A stretch of 64,000 bases of DNA from an uncultured Peptococcaceae bacterium (GTDB lineage Bacteria > Bacillota > Peptococcia > Peptococcales > Peptococcaceae). The notes beneath the pieces were generated by a model. It ran no database searches and had not been told where the DNA came from. It saw only the letters and a list, made by a program, of their open reading frames with translations. The stretch covers positions 23,380 to 87,379 of the forward strand of contig CAMYDW010000006.1 in NCBI GenBank assembly GCA_947254645.1, read 5' to 3'. How positions within the stretch are numbered: the first letter of the stretch is position 1; each line of letters starts with the position of its first letter. Positions 27,266 through 36,446 of this stretch are shown piece by piece. The position numbers and the translations under genes were made by a program.

Positions 27266-29173
27266 TTAATCCCAGTTCATCAGACCGTAGCCTTTGATGT
27301 AGCCGGAATTTAAGTCATAGCTTTTAATCTTGCAGGCATCGCCCGAATTTCCCTCAACGGTATAAACTCGGCTTCCGTCCGTTCCGATCACAATTCCCAC
27401 ATGATCGGCTCCGCCGTCGCCGTCCCAATCAAAGAAGATAGCATCGCCCGGTGCAATATTTTTGTAGCCTCTTGCTCCCCATTGTCCGCGTGAGGTAAAC
27501 CAAGGGACGCCTTGCGTCTGGCAGGCAGCAAAGCGCGGCTCGCTTTTTCCCGCCTTGTTATAGCACCAAGATACAAAGCAGGCACACCATTCCACGCGTC
27601 CGTTAAAGCCGTACCAGCTCCAGTAAGGATAGCCGCCCACATTTCCGACCTGCTTCTTTGCAAGGTTTACAAGCTCTGTATTTCCGGGGCGGGTTCCGTT
27701 TACAAAGTGAACGCCGCTTAAATCCTCCGACGCGCTGCCGTCGGGGGAACCGCCGCCGAATACAAGAGGTTTGTTTCCGCTTGTTTCAAGGTAGACACGG
27801 TACATTTTAAGCTGTTCTTCATTCAGGATTTCTCTTGCAATGTCAGAAAGCGGCGTTGTATTCAGCCTTACATGAAGAATGTAGTAGTTGTACGGGACTT
27901 CTTCCTCCGTGGTTTCTCCGGTATCTGGATCGGTATGGGTTTCCGTTTTATAGCGCACTTCAATTTCTTCCTGCAGGGTAAAAGAATACTGCTCTCCGAA
28001 AATCTGCTGTAAATGGGTCTGCACTTTGGAAAGGGTGTAGCTTTGGTACTTTGCCGTAAGGATGGACGCAAGTTCATGGGGGTTATGTCCGATACCGTCA
28101 AGCTCATATTTATACTCGTCATAGCCGGGATGTTCCTTTTCTACACTGTCTATTTTTCCCTGAAGCTCATTTTCCATAGCGGCATAGGCATTTTCCACCG
28201 CCACAAGATCGCTGTCTTCGGATGTATAGCTTGTGCCTAAAATTCCGTTAAAGCCTCCCGATAAAAGAGAGGAGCAGGACGATAAGCCGGTAAAAATCAG
28301 AATGAGGATTAGTAACAGAGCAATAATAAGGGCAAGCCCTCGTCTGTGCCTTATGATAAAGGAGCCTGCCTGCTTTGTTTTCTCTGCGGATGTCCTTGCC
28401 GCCTTTGCCGCGCTCTTACCTTTCTTACGAAGCTCCGCCGCATACTTCTTTTTTATCTTCCGTTTCTGCCACATACTGCTAACGGGGTTTGCAGATGACA
28501 GATTCGGATTTTCATACATGGCTTTTTTGTAGAAATACCTTGCATTTGCCTTTTCAGCAGCTTTTTCCGCTTTTCTTGCCTTGCGGTAGGGCTTTAGCTT
28601 CTGATTTCTGTAATTTTGTCTTGCCTTTCTTACGCTGAATCTTCCAAGTGTTTCTGCGGCTTTTTCGGTTTTATGAGCTGCCTCAACCCCGGCATTGTCA
28701 TGCTCCGTTTCATGGATTTTCTTATGCACAAAGGCACCTGCTTCATCAAGGGCAGGCGAAAGAGGGTTTGCAGATTTACCGGAACCTATGGGCTTTTCCT
28801 TTTCTTCAAAGTGAAGCCTCGTTTTTCCTTTGCCGGATCTTTCATCAAACTCACGCTCAAATGAAAGGCTCTTTTTCTTTGGGATTTTATCCCTTGCCTT
28901 ATCCAGACGATCCGCCGCCTGATCGGATTTTTTGATATACCTTTGAAGCTCCGGGACAGCTCTTTCTTCCTCGGTAAAGGTAAGCCTTGAGGATTTTCTT
29001 TTGGAGATTTTCTCCGAAGTGATCTCCTCACTTATTACATTATCCGGCTGTGAATTTTCTCTTGTTTTTGCTGATATATTTTCCGTTTCTCCGGTTGTCA
29101 TATTTTCTCTTAAAAGTCCGTCCTTGCTCATTTTCTGCCTGTACTTATCGCGGGGCTTTAGCAGTTCTTTCAA
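27266..29173 (-). CDS. Conjugative cell-wall hydrolase with CHAP domain (CD1107-like, element 1)
   Basis: A 635-aa protein: a basic cytoplasmic N-terminal half, one membrane helix (about 278-300), an extracellular linker domain with YNYYILHVRL, and a C-terminal CHAP amidase (about 505-635) with EWCACFVSWC (catalytic Cys) and DHVGIVIG (catalytic His). It would cut peptidoglycan locally for the transfer channel. Start is a TTG overlapping the methylase stop as TTGA. The homologue in element 2 has an NlpC/P60 domain instead. Confidence 0.85.
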   Translation of the reverse strand: MKELLKPRDKYRQKMSKDGLLRENMTTGETENISAKTRENSQPDNVISEEITSEKISKRKSSRLTFTEEERAVPELQRYIKKSDQAADRLDKARDKIPKKKSLSFEREFDERSGKGKTRLHFEEKEKPIGSGKSANPLSPALDEAGAFVHKKIHETEHDNAGVEAAHKTEKAAETLGRFSVRKARQNYRNQKLKPYRKARKAEKAAEKANARYFYKKAMYENPNLSSANPVSSMWQKRKIKKKYAAELRKKGKSAAKAARTSAEKTKQAGSFIIRHRRGLALIIALLLILILIFTGLSSCSSLLSGGFNGILGTSYTSEDSDLVAVENAYAAMENELQGKIDSVEKEHPGYDEYKYELDGIGHNPHELASILTAKYQSYTLSKVQTHLQQIFGEQYSFTLQEEIEVRYKTETHTDPDTGETTEEEVPYNYYILHVRLNTTPLSDIAREILNEEQLKMYRVYLETSGNKPLVFGGGSPDGSASEDLSGVHFVNGTRPGNTELVNLAKKQVGNVGGYPYWSWYGFNGRVEWCACFVSWCYNKAGKSEPRFAACQTQGVPWFTSRGQWGARGYKNIAPGDAIFFDWDGDGGADHVGIVIGTDGSRVYTVEGNSGDACKIKSYDLNSGYIKGYGLMNWD

Positions 29174-30087
29174 AGTGCATCACCTTCCTTTCCTGAAAAG
29201 ACGCAAGTGCTTTTGCAGCGTCCAAGCTCAATATCTGCAATGTATTTAAGTATCGGATAAACCTGTGCGGGAACGACGGCATTGCCAAGAGCCTTTAAGC
29301 GTTTTACCCTGTCTTTTTTATCCTCTGTAAGCCTCGGTATATCCGTGGGCTCCGTTATCCAGAGGATATTTCCGTCCACGCTCGCGGGAATCCCATCAGC
29401 CACTCTACCCACTCCGGATTGAAGCGAAGATTGGGATCGGCATCCTTTTCCAGATAATAGACTGCCTCGGAAAGATTCGCCGACCAGTGCCCTGTTTTCT
29501 TCTTTCTGCGAAAGGAGCCCGCAGGAGATAGGACTACCTGCGGCACCTTTGGGCGCGTTCCCGTGTCGGAAGCAAGGGGCGTAGGAAACATCTGCCCCCA
29601 CGATAAAAGTTCGCTTGCGTTCATGCCACGCGCCGACGCTGCAAGCAGGAAGTACGAATGTCCAAACGGCATATCCCGCTTTCTCCAAGTCAAGGATCGT
29701 TTTGTTGAGCCCCATATTGATGAAGTTAGCAACATTTTCGCCAAGCACGAAACGGGGGCGCAGCTCTTTAATAACTCTGCACATCTGTGGCCAGAGATAA
29801 CGGGGGTCTGTAAAGCCTTTTTTTGCTCCGATGGCGGAAAAGGGCTGACACGGGAAGCCTCCTGAGATGAGGGTAATGCTGTCTTGTCCTGTTTTTTCAA
29901 TAAATGCCTCCTTTGTAACTGTGGTAATATCCTGAAAACGCGGAACCTTTGGCCAATGCTTTTTTAGAACAGCAGTCGGAAAGTCCGCCCATTCGCATTG
30001 ACAAATGGTAGAAAAGCCTGCGGCTTCTGCCGCAAGGTCGATGCCTCCGATTCCGGTAAACAGGCTGAAATGCGTCAGTTTTTTCAT
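29170..30087 (-). CDS. DNA cytosine-5 methyltransferase (element 1)
   Basis: A 305-aa C5 methylase with motif I (SLFTGIGGIDLAAEAAG), motif IV with catalytic Cys in GGFPCQPFS (about residue 80), motif VI (GENVANF) and a late motif X (LGNAVVPAQV). No restriction enzyme is next to it, so it most likely protects the element against host restriction. It overlaps virB4 as ATGA. Element 2 has an unrelated methylase in the same slot. Confidence 0.9.
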   Translation of the reverse strand: MKKLTHFSLFTGIGGIDLAAEAAGFSTICQCEWADFPTAVLKKHWPKVPRFQDITTVTKEAFIEKTGQDSITLISGGFPCQPFSAIGAKKGFTDPRYLWPQMCRVIKELRPRFVLGENVANFINMGLNKTILDLEKAGYAVWTFVLPACSVGAWHERKRTFIVGADVSYAPCFRHGNAPKGAAGSPISCGLLSQKEENRALVGESFRGSLLSGKGCRSQSSLQSGVGRVADGIPASVDGNILWITEPTDIPRLTEDKKDRVKRLKALGNAVVPAQVYPILKYIADIELGRCKSTCVFSGKEGDAL

Positions 30088-32489
30088 TCGCTGCTCACTT
30101 CCTCCGGCTTTGTCGTCATGACCTTGTAGAGCTTTGTATCTTTCGGGAAGTGATCTACAAATGGCAGGATCACATTTCCGTAAAAGAGAAGTCCTTCGCC
30201 GGATTCCGTATGGGTTACATATTTCATCTGCTGTGGAGAAATATTAAGCTGCTTTGCAAGGATATTTCTGTCGCTTACCGCCTGATTAAGCATCAGCACA
30301 AAGTCACTGTTTTCAAAGATATTTTCTACCTCGCGGCTGGAAAGCAAATCCTTGACATTCTGCGTGATCCCTGTCGGGATTCCTGACCATTTTCTGAAAC
30401 GCTTCCAGATTTCAACGCTGTATGCGGCGGTCTGTTCCTCACGAAGCAGAAGATGAAATTCGTCCATGTAGTAGCGGGTTGCTTTCTTTTTTGCTCTGTT
30501 TATGGTAACGCGGTTCCATATCTGATCCTGCACAATGAGCATTCCAAGCTTTTTTAACTGCTTTCCAAGGCTCTTTATATCAAAGCAGACAAGGCGGTTA
30601 TTAAGCTCTACATTGGTTCGGTGGTTAAATACATTAAGAGAACCTGTTACATAAAGCTCAAGGGCTGCCGCAACTCTTGCAGCCTCCGGCTCCGGCTGTC
30701 TTAAAAGTTCCTCATACAGATTCCCTAAAATCGGCATTTTTTCGGGTATCGGCTCTGCAAGAAACTCCCTGTAAACCGTCCTTACCGCACGGTCGATGAC
30801 TGTTTTTTCCACCGGTGAAAGTCCTTCTTTTCCTCCGACTACAAGCTCGCAAAGGGAAAGGATAAAGTCCGATTTTAAGGCAAGAGGGTTATCATCCTCG
30901 CTGTAATTTAAGTTTATATCCATCGGATTGATATACTCTTTGCTTGTGGGAGAAATGCGGATAACCTGACCGGAAAGACTGTTTACCAAAGGGGCGTACT
31001 CGGCTTCGGGATCGGATATATAGATGTCATCGTCCGTGATTAAAAAAGCGTTTGTAATTTCACGCTTTGCCGCAAAGGATTTACCGGAGCCGGGCGTTCC
31101 AAGAATCAGACCGTTGGGGTTTTTCAGCTGCTTTCTGTCACATAAAATCATGTTGTTACTAAGAGCGTTAAGCCCGTAGTAAAGAGCTTCGCCGTCCTGA
31201 AAAAGCTCCTGCGTGATAAAGGGAATGAATACGGCGGTGCTTGAGGTGGTAAGCCCTCTTTGAATTTCAATTTCATTTTTTCCAAGCGGGATGCTTGACA
31301 TCATCCCTTCCTCCTGCTGAAAGTCAAGACGGGTTAAAGCGCAGTTATATTTTTGTGCAATTCCTGCGGCAGCAAAAACATCGTTGTCCAGCTTTCTTTT
31401 GCTGCCTGCCATGTTCACGACTAAAAAAGTAACAAGAAACATTCTTTCGTTTCTGCTCTGTAAATCCTGCAAGAGATTTTTCGCTTCGCCTCCGTATGTG
31501 GCAAGGTCGGACGGGATAATATCCATGTCATAGCCGCTTCTGACCGCCTTTTTCTGCTCGTCAATCTTCATCTTGTCAAGGTCGGTGATTTTTCTCTTTA
31601 TGGTTTTAATCGCTTCCGCCTGATCGATGCTTTTGATATGCATGTTCACAATCATTCCCGTTTCCAAATCCAAAAGGTCGGACAGGATGCGGTCGTTTAA
31701 TTCCGGGGCTAAGATTTCAAGAAAGCTTACCGCGCCAAGCTTTTTTCCTATGCGAAAGGTTCTGCCTTCTCCGAAGTAAAAAGAGGACGGCGCGATAAAA
31801 TCCTTTGTCGATAATCCTGACGGCACAAGATAGTCCCAAGAGAAGAAAAAGGGTTCTCCCTCCGGGTGAAAAATGCCGTGCATGATTTCCAGCCTTTCAT
31901 ATCCGTTCATGGAATGAGCGCTTACGCCAAGCACCTTGAAATTGTTCAGCATATCCGTTTCAATGCGGTTAAGCCTTGCCTTTGCCGCGCTCATATTTTC
32001 CGCTTCCACGCTGAATGTTACAAATTTCAGTTTTACAAGACCGTTGTTTCCTTTGGAAAGCTGATCGGAAAGCATTTTTTGATACTCGCTTCTTATGGAC
32101 TGAAAGCCATCCTCACGCATTGGAATTTCGATTGCATTCTTTGCTTCCCCGCGGCTTCCCTGATTGATAAAGGAAAGCTGCACATCCACAGAGGAATCAA
32201 AGTAGTTTAGAAAGTCGCACCAGTTTTCAAAGATAGCGGTTTTCTCGTCCGCTCCCGCAAGCTGATAATTGATGTCGGAAAAGGAAATGCACTTGCTGTA
32301 TCTGTTTTCTGTTACTCTGCATATCCCGTCCGGATGCATGGAAAGGTAGGGGATGCTCTCCTGTGCGGAAGAAGCTTTCTTTTCCGGCTTTGCCTTTCGG
32401 ATAAGCTCCGCAATCTGCTTTTTCTCGCTTCTTGTCAGCTTTCTTTTATTTTTTACGCTGTTTTTTTCCTTTGTTTTGTCCTTTAACAA
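30084..32489 (-). CDS. virB4: VirB4/TraE-type conjugation ATPase (element 1)
   Basis: An 801-aa ATPase with Walker A GTPGSGKSF and Walker B region RYYMDEFHLLL, followed by FRKWSGIPTGITQNVKDLL. VirB4 powers assembly and substrate passage of type IV secretion systems. The start is taken as TTG at 32489, nine bases after AAAGGAGG. The frame can be extended seven codons to another TTG, but that would put the ribosome site inside the gene; the element 2 homologue also begins with TTG. Confidence 0.9.
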   Translation of the reverse strand: MLKDKTKEKNSVKNKRKLTRSEKKQIAELIRKAKPEKKASSAQESIPYLSMHPDGICRVTENRYSKCISFSDINYQLAGADEKTAIFENWCDFLNYFDSSVDVQLSFINQGSRGEAKNAIEIPMREDGFQSIRSEYQKMLSDQLSKGNNGLVKLKFVTFSVEAENMSAAKARLNRIETDMLNNFKVLGVSAHSMNGYERLEIMHGIFHPEGEPFFFSWDYLVPSGLSTKDFIAPSSFYFGEGRTFRIGKKLGAVSFLEILAPELNDRILSDLLDLETGMIVNMHIKSIDQAEAIKTIKRKITDLDKMKIDEQKKAVRSGYDMDIIPSDLATYGGEAKNLLQDLQSRNERMFLVTFLVVNMAGSKRKLDNDVFAAAGIAQKYNCALTRLDFQQEEGMMSSIPLGKNEIEIQRGLTTSSTAVFIPFITQELFQDGEALYYGLNALSNNMILCDRKQLKNPNGLILGTPGSGKSFAAKREITNAFLITDDDIYISDPEAEYAPLVNSLSGQVIRISPTSKEYINPMDINLNYSEDDNPLALKSDFILSLCELVVGGKEGLSPVEKTVIDRAVRTVYREFLAEPIPEKMPILGNLYEELLRQPEPEAARVAAALELYVTGSLNVFNHRTNVELNNRLVCFDIKSLGKQLKKLGMLIVQDQIWNRVTINRAKKKATRYYMDEFHLLLREEQTAAYSVEIWKRFRKWSGIPTGITQNVKDLLSSREVENIFENSDFVLMLNQAVSDRNILAKQLNISPQQMKYVTHTESGEGLLFYGNVILPFVDHFPKDTKLYKVMTTKPEEVSSE

Positions 32490-32841
32490 TATGAAATACC
32501 TCCTTTTCAAGTTCTCGCTGCCTTATGAGCAGGGCATAATAGTTTCTCGTCCTGTATGGACGCTCTTTCTTTCGGATAAACTTTGTCTGCACGATATGCT
32601 TTAGGACGATTTCAAGAGGCTGTCCGTGCTTTTCGTACATGGCAAAGAGAAAAAAGGGAAGCATCACTAAAATCATGAAAAAAGCCGCAAGGCTTGTTCC
32701 GGCGCCTCCCTTTAGGAGAAAGAAAACAGGCAGCCCTGCGATTAAGGCTGCCGTAAAGCAAAGGATCTGCCTTTTTGTAAGGTTAAAGGCGACCTTTGTT
32801 TTAACCTTTGTTAAGTCTTTTGGTACGGGTACATACGCCAT
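32446..32841 (-). CDS. PrgI-family membrane protein (element 1)
   Basis: A 131-aa protein starting MAYVPVPKDLTKVKTKVAF, with two membrane helices (about 30-47 and 50-67) and a basic tail. PrgI proteins correspond to VirB3-like partners of VirB4. It overlaps virB4 by 44 bases. Confidence 0.85.
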   Translation of the reverse strand: MAYVPVPKDLTKVKTKVAFNLTKRQILCFTAALIAGLPVFFLLKGGAGTSLAAFFMILVMLPFFLFAMYEKHGQPLEIVLKHIVQTKFIRKKERPYRTRNYYALLIRQRELEKEVFHIVKGQNKGKKQRKK

Positions 32842-32857
32842 AAAAGCCTCCTTTCCG

Positions 32858-33394
32858 TTAAAGCGTAATACTGCTTTTTACTTCGTTTCCCCATATATCC
32901 CATCCGGGACTTTCTTTCCTTGCAAAAAGCTCTATTTTAGGGAGATCACCCATAAGGGCTGTGATTTTTTCTCTTGCTATATCCGGCTTTTTGCTGTGTG
33001 CTTCAACGGGGCTTATGATAAGCTGGTGGATGTTTTTTGCCTGTCTTTTGGGATGACCTTTCGTTGCAAGCAGGCAGATTTCTACATTTCCTCTTGTCCA
33101 AAAGCCAAGCCCGTAAAACCATGTGCCTGCTTTCCTGTTTGTTTTCAGCCATACGAAAGCAACCGTCTTATACTGAAAGCCCCATGCTTTGATTAGCTGC
33201 AGGGCTTCTTTCAGCTGCGGAAAAGTAGCCCATAAAAAAAGTACGCAGTCCTTTTCTGCAATTTCAGAAACAGGAAGCGCACAAAGCTTTTCTATGCTCA
33301 TGGTGGGGTAGTGATTTTCCGCCGCACCCTGCACCTTGCTTCTTTCGTACCTCCACGGCGGATCGGCATAGATAATGTTATATTTTTTATTGAT
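32858..33394 (-). CDS. MT-A70-family adenine methyltransferase with no standard start codon (element 1)
   Basis: About 178 residues with the catalytic motif YADPPWRYERSK, ending PGWDIWGNEVKS. The motif begins at about 33368, but the first ATG, GTG or TTG in frame comes after it (GTG at 33334). Counting from the ribosome site GGAGG, the codon at the right place is ATC at 33394. Either ATC is used as a rare start or the gene is damaged. The element 2 homologue (40910-41458) starts with a normal ATG at the same position relative to the motif. Confidence 0.65.
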   Translation of the reverse strand: MNKKYNIIYADPPWRYERSKVQGAAENHYPTMSIEKLCALPVSEIAEKDCVLFLWATFPQLKEALQLIKAWGFQYKTVAFVWLKTNRKAGTWFYGLGFWTRGNVEICLLATKGHPKRQAKNIHQLIISPVEAHSKKPDIAREKITALMGDLPKIELFARKESPGWDIWGNEVKSSITL

Positions 33395-33422
33395 TGTTCT
33401 GATTCCTCCTTTACATTAAGGG

Positions 33423-34292
33423 CTAATGTGCCCCAAAAATTGATTTTGAAATGGCACTTGATTTTAGAAGCATAAAGCAAAGAAGCACGGTATATGCCGC
33501 AAGGGAAAATATCGCGGTATGCAGGTTGTCGGATAGGGTCATGCCCTTTACCAAGACGGCATAGATTCCGACGCATACCATGATTAAAAAGCCCTGAAAA
33601 CCAAGTGCGAATAAGCTTTTCAGGTAATTGTTTCCGATCTGTCCCCATTCTTTATTTGTCATAGTGGCAAAAGGAATCGGGGCGACGGAACAGACTAAAT
33701 AGATCTCTATCATTCTGCCGTAGATGACAACGGTAATAAAGATGGACATAATCTTCATGGAAAGGCTTACAAGTCCCGTTTCTATGGATAGGAGCAGAAG
33801 CTCCGGTATCTCCATATCCTTTAATTTATCTCCCATAGCACTTATGGTTGAAGAAATATCCATGCTGGTGTCCGAACTGATTACACCGGCTGCACCCGAT
33901 ACGACGTGCTGCGCCACATCAAATACCGCCATAGTAATATCAAAGGTATGGGTAACGATAAATACCGCTACCCATGCCTTGAAAAACCACTTAAAGAACA
34001 TAAAGGTGTCCAGCTCGTGCAGGTTATTTTTATCAATAATCATGCTGATTAGCTCATAGCAAAGAACATAGGTAATGACAAGCCCCGCGATGGGGACGAT
34101 TACATTTTCCGATAGGGTTTTTATCATGGAAAATACGCTGCCGTTCCAGCCCTGCGGGGTTTTGCCCACCTCTGCCGCTATGGTTCCTACCTTTTCGTTG
34201 ACATCGCCAAGCAGAGCTTCAAGATTTCCCTGAATGGAGCCGATTAAAATATCTTTGATCCATTCATTGATTGCATCAAGTATGCTCTGCAC
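33423..34292 (-). CDS. VirB6/TrbL-like channel membrane protein (element 1)
   Basis: A 289-aa protein with six or so hydrophobic segments, VYGRMIEIYLVCSVAPIPF and LKSLFALGFQGFLIMVCVG, closely matching the protein at 40036-40899. Likely the inner-membrane part of the conjugation channel. The start is GTG with GGAGGTAGAAG before it. It directly follows the cut maff2 gene. Confidence 0.82.
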   Translation of the reverse strand: MQSILDAINEWIKDILIGSIQGNLEALLGDVNEKVGTIAAEVGKTPQGWNGSVFSMIKTLSENVIVPIAGLVITYVLCYELISMIIDKNNLHELDTFMFFKWFFKAWVAVFIVTHTFDITMAVFDVAQHVVSGAAGVISSDTSMDISSTISAMGDKLKDMEIPELLLLSIETGLVSLSMKIMSIFITVVIYGRMIEIYLVCSVAPIPFATMTNKEWGQIGNNYLKSLFALGFQGFLIMVCVGIYAVLVKGMTLSDNLHTAIFSLAAYTVLLCFMLLKSSAISKSIFGAH

Positions 34293-34303
34293 CTTCTACC
34301 TCC

Positions 34304-34400
34304 TTATCCGAAAAGCCCGCGAAGAAGCGGAACAAGGGTTGTACCGATAAGGGCAACGCCTCCGCCCGCCATAAGCTGCTTGATTCCCTGTGATTTTGCT
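34304..34400 (-). pseudogene. Maff2 family protein, 3' fragment
   Basis: The frame encodes A-K-S-Q-G-I-K-Q-L-M-A-G-G-G and on to the stop, matching the last 32 residues of the intact Maff2 protein at 39747-39962. The 5' part (about 39 codons including a membrane helix) is replaced by unrelated sequence from 34401 on. This marks where the second element entered element 1. Confidence 0.8.
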
Positions 34401-34445
34401 TATGTGTGATAAAGAAGCAATAGAAGTGCAAAAAATTTTGCCGTT

Positions 34446-34478
34446 CCTATCCGACACTTGGCCATTGTGTCGGATAGG
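34446..34478 (-). terminator. Strong hairpin after the split recombinase gene
   Basis: Arms of 12 bases (34446-34457 and 34467-34478, CCTATCCGACAC and its complement) around a nine-base loop. A run of T lies about 10 bases further on the minus strand. It stands between the recombinase stop and the element end, so it may be a terminator or part of the recombinase site. Confidence 0.5.
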
Positions 34479-34486
34479 TCGGGCGG

Positions 34487-35918
34487 TTATTCGGGCAAGT
34501 CAATCTTGCCGACAAAGCTGTAATAAATCTCAATGTCCTGCCTGCGGGTGCCGTTCTCATCATAGCTGCACTCATGCACCACAATTTTCTCGATCATTTC
34601 CCGCAAGAGAGTGGGGGTCAGTTCTTCAAAGGCAAGGTGCTTGCGGACAATGCCCATAAATTTCTCGGCGTTGACGGTAGCTGCCTGTGACTTGTCCAGT
34701 TCGGCTTGCAGGGCGGCGGCTCTCTTTTTCAGCTCCGCTTGCTCGGCTTCGTAGTCAGCCGACAGTTCCATGAAACGCTCATCGCTGATTTTGCCGTTTA
34801 CATTGTCCTCATACAGCCGCTTGATAATGCGGCTGATTTCAGAAATGCGTTCCTGCGCCTGTTCAAGCTGCTTGATGGCTGCGGCGGTCTTTCGCTTGCC
34901 GCCGATCTCGTTCTGCTGGACAAGTAGTTTCACAAACCGGCTCTCATGCTTGGCTGCGTATTCGGTCACTTGCCGGAGATTTGCCAGGACACCAGCGGTC
35001 AACAGATCGGTGCGGATAAAGTGCGCCGTACAGTTGCGGGTGCGCTTCTTGTAGCTGCCGCAGATGTAGCAGTCCTGTTTGCGGTCTTTGTTCTGATACC
35101 GCTGCTGATACAGCACATGGCCGCAGTCGGCGCAGAACAAAATCCCGGAGAACAGCCCCACTTCATCGTAGCGGTTCGGGCGTTTGCGCTGTTTGCGTAA
35201 CTCCTGCACCCGTTCCCATGTTTCCTTGTCGATGATCGGCTCATGGTGGTTCTCGAAAATGGCCTGCTTCTCGACGGGGTTCTCTATGCTGTGCTTGACC
35301 TTATAAGAAGGCTTTTCCGTTTTGAAGTTCACCAGACATCCGGTGTACTCTCGGTTTTCGAGGATATGAACGACGGTGTTGGTCGCCCATTTGCACTCAT
35401 AGCCTGGGTGATAACGGCGGGTGCTGCCTGTCCGCTGATATTCCAGCGTCCCCGGCGTGGGGATTTGCTGCTCCGTCAGCATACGGGCAATCTTGGTCGG
35501 GCCGTTCCCGGCAAGGCAAAGCTGGTAAATCTGCTGCACCACCGGGGCGGCTTCCTCGTCTATAATAAAATTCTCGTCCTCGTCCATCACATAGCCGTAA
35601 ACCGGCTTGCTGGTAACAGGCTTGCCGCTCATGCCTTTTGACTTTTTCACTGCCTTGATTTTCTTGCTCGTATCTCTCACCAGCCATTCATTGAACAGAT
35701 TTCGCAGCGGGGTAAAATCGTTGTCCATGCCCTCGCTGGCACTGTCCACATTATCGTTGACAGCGATAAAACGCACACCCTTTTGAGGGAACAGCATTTC
35801 CGTGTAAAACCCTACCTGCAAGTAGTTTCGCCCTAACCGGCTCATGTCCTTGACGATGACCGTACCCACTTTCCCGGCTTCAATGTCCGCAAGCATGGCT
35901 TGAAATCCGGGCCGCTGG
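34487..35918 (-). pseudogene. Serine recombinase, C-terminal 477 codons of a split gene
   Basis: From QRPGFQAMLADIEAGKVGT this is a large serine recombinase: SRLGRNYLQVGFYTEM, a recombinase domain with YGYVMDEDENF, a zinc ribbon (CADCGHVLYQQ, then CYICG) and a C-terminal coiled coil. It has lost its first 61 codons and catalytic Ser; they are found intact at 62499-62681. The frame runs on to 36022 but that start is element 2 sequence. The joined protein would be about 538 aa. Inactive as it stands, but exact excision of element 2 would restore it. Confidence 0.88.
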
Positions 35919-35941
35919 AATAATGAGGTGTGATAGCGATA
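35919..35941 (+). repeat. Left end of element 2 (attachment site)
   Basis: AA core at 35919-35920, 11 bases, then GATAGCGATA at 35932-35941. GAGGTGTGATAGCGATA here aligns with GGGGTTAGATAGCGATA read inward from the right end. Probably the recombinase-binding arm. Confidence 0.8.
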
Positions 35942-36021
35942 GCGGCAAAAAGCTAATAAAATCAATGGTTTTGCGGACAGCGGATAGACAGGGAATGTGT
36001 TAAAAACTGAATACGCACACA

Positions 36022-36070
36022 AACGGCGTTACCTTAACCCCTTTGGGGGAGAAAGTAACGCCGTTTTTTT
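36022..36070 (+). terminator. Leader hairpin before the element 2 operon
   Basis: AACGGCGTTAC (36022-36032) pairs with GTAACGCCGTT (36055-36065) and is followed by a T run. It stands before the first gene of the plus-strand operon, so it may be a leader terminator that limits transcription entering the transfer genes. Nothing else is evident in 35942-36099. Confidence 0.65.
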
Positions 36071-36099
36071 ATGCCCGCAGGAAAGGAGGTGCAGCCGGA

Positions 36100-36318
36100 A
36101 TGTATTTCACAAAGGGCAAGCAGCGGGCGTTTGAATTGCTCATGCAGCAGAAGCCGGGATTTGACCGCTATCAATCCGGTTGTGCCGGAGATGATGAAGA
36201 TTGCGGCACTTGCCGTTTCTACCGCCCCGGGTGGAAATATGAGTTTTGCGTTTTCAAAGAGTGTCCCTATTGCCCCGGCAAAAGGACGCGGAAAACGCAC
36301 GCCAGCATGGACAAATAG
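36100..36318 (+). CDS. Small cysteine-rich protein, first gene of the element 2 operon
   Basis: A 72-aa protein MYFTKGKQRAFELLMQQKPG... with cysteines in CAGDDEDCGTC and CVFKECPYC, which may form a zinc site. The start follows GGAAAGGAGG by 10 bases; an upstream extension of the frame would cross the leader hairpin. I do not recognise a named family. Confidence 0.6.
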   Translation: MYFTKGKQRAFELLMQQKPGFDRYQSGCAGDDEDCGTCRFYRPGWKYEFCVFKECPYCPGKRTRKTHASMDK

Positions 36319-36396
36319 ACGGGCAAAAGCCCTTGTGCCATGCGGCTTTGCAGACGCGAAAACGGCAAAGGGCATATTGCAATACCAAAACAGCCG

Positions 36397-36422
36397 AAAA
36401 CGGCTTTCTAATTGTCCACGCA
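36397..36422 (+). repeat. 26-bp repeat, left copy
   Basis: The 26 bases contain CGGCTTTCTAATTGTCCACG. An exact reverse-complement copy is at 55065-55090, about 18.7 kb away. This copy lies before the RepA-like gene. Confidence 0.75.
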
Positions 36423-36446
36423 TACCAAGAGAGGAAGTGAGGAAAT

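Larger units (their letters stand above)
3426..34400. mobile_element. Element 1: Tn1549/CTn-like integrative conjugative element, interrupted on its right
   Basis: The left boundary is where agmatinase similarity stops (about 3425). The right visible boundary is where maff2 is cut (34400). Between them are a cargo operon and conjugation genes in the order typical of the Tn1549/CTn family. VirD4, PcfB, a replication initiator and the integrase are missing, and may lie beyond the inserted second element. The serine hydrolase at the left edge is itself truncated at the junction, so this edge may be a deletion end rather than the natural attachment site. Confidence 0.7.

Noticed and set aside
33298..33648. 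Minus-strand frame between VirB6 and MT-A70 genes
   Set aside because: It is a shadow of the VirB6 and methylase genes in another frame.
34401..35918. Reading element 2 as inserted directly into maff2 of element 1
   Set aside because: The split recombinase gene and the att sites at 35919 and 62498 show that an older element lies in between.
35919..36022. Recombinase frame extended to 36022 as an intact 511-aa gene
   Set aside because: The first 34 codons are the noncoding left end of element 2 and do not resemble a resolvase N-terminus; the true N-terminus lies at 62499-62681.
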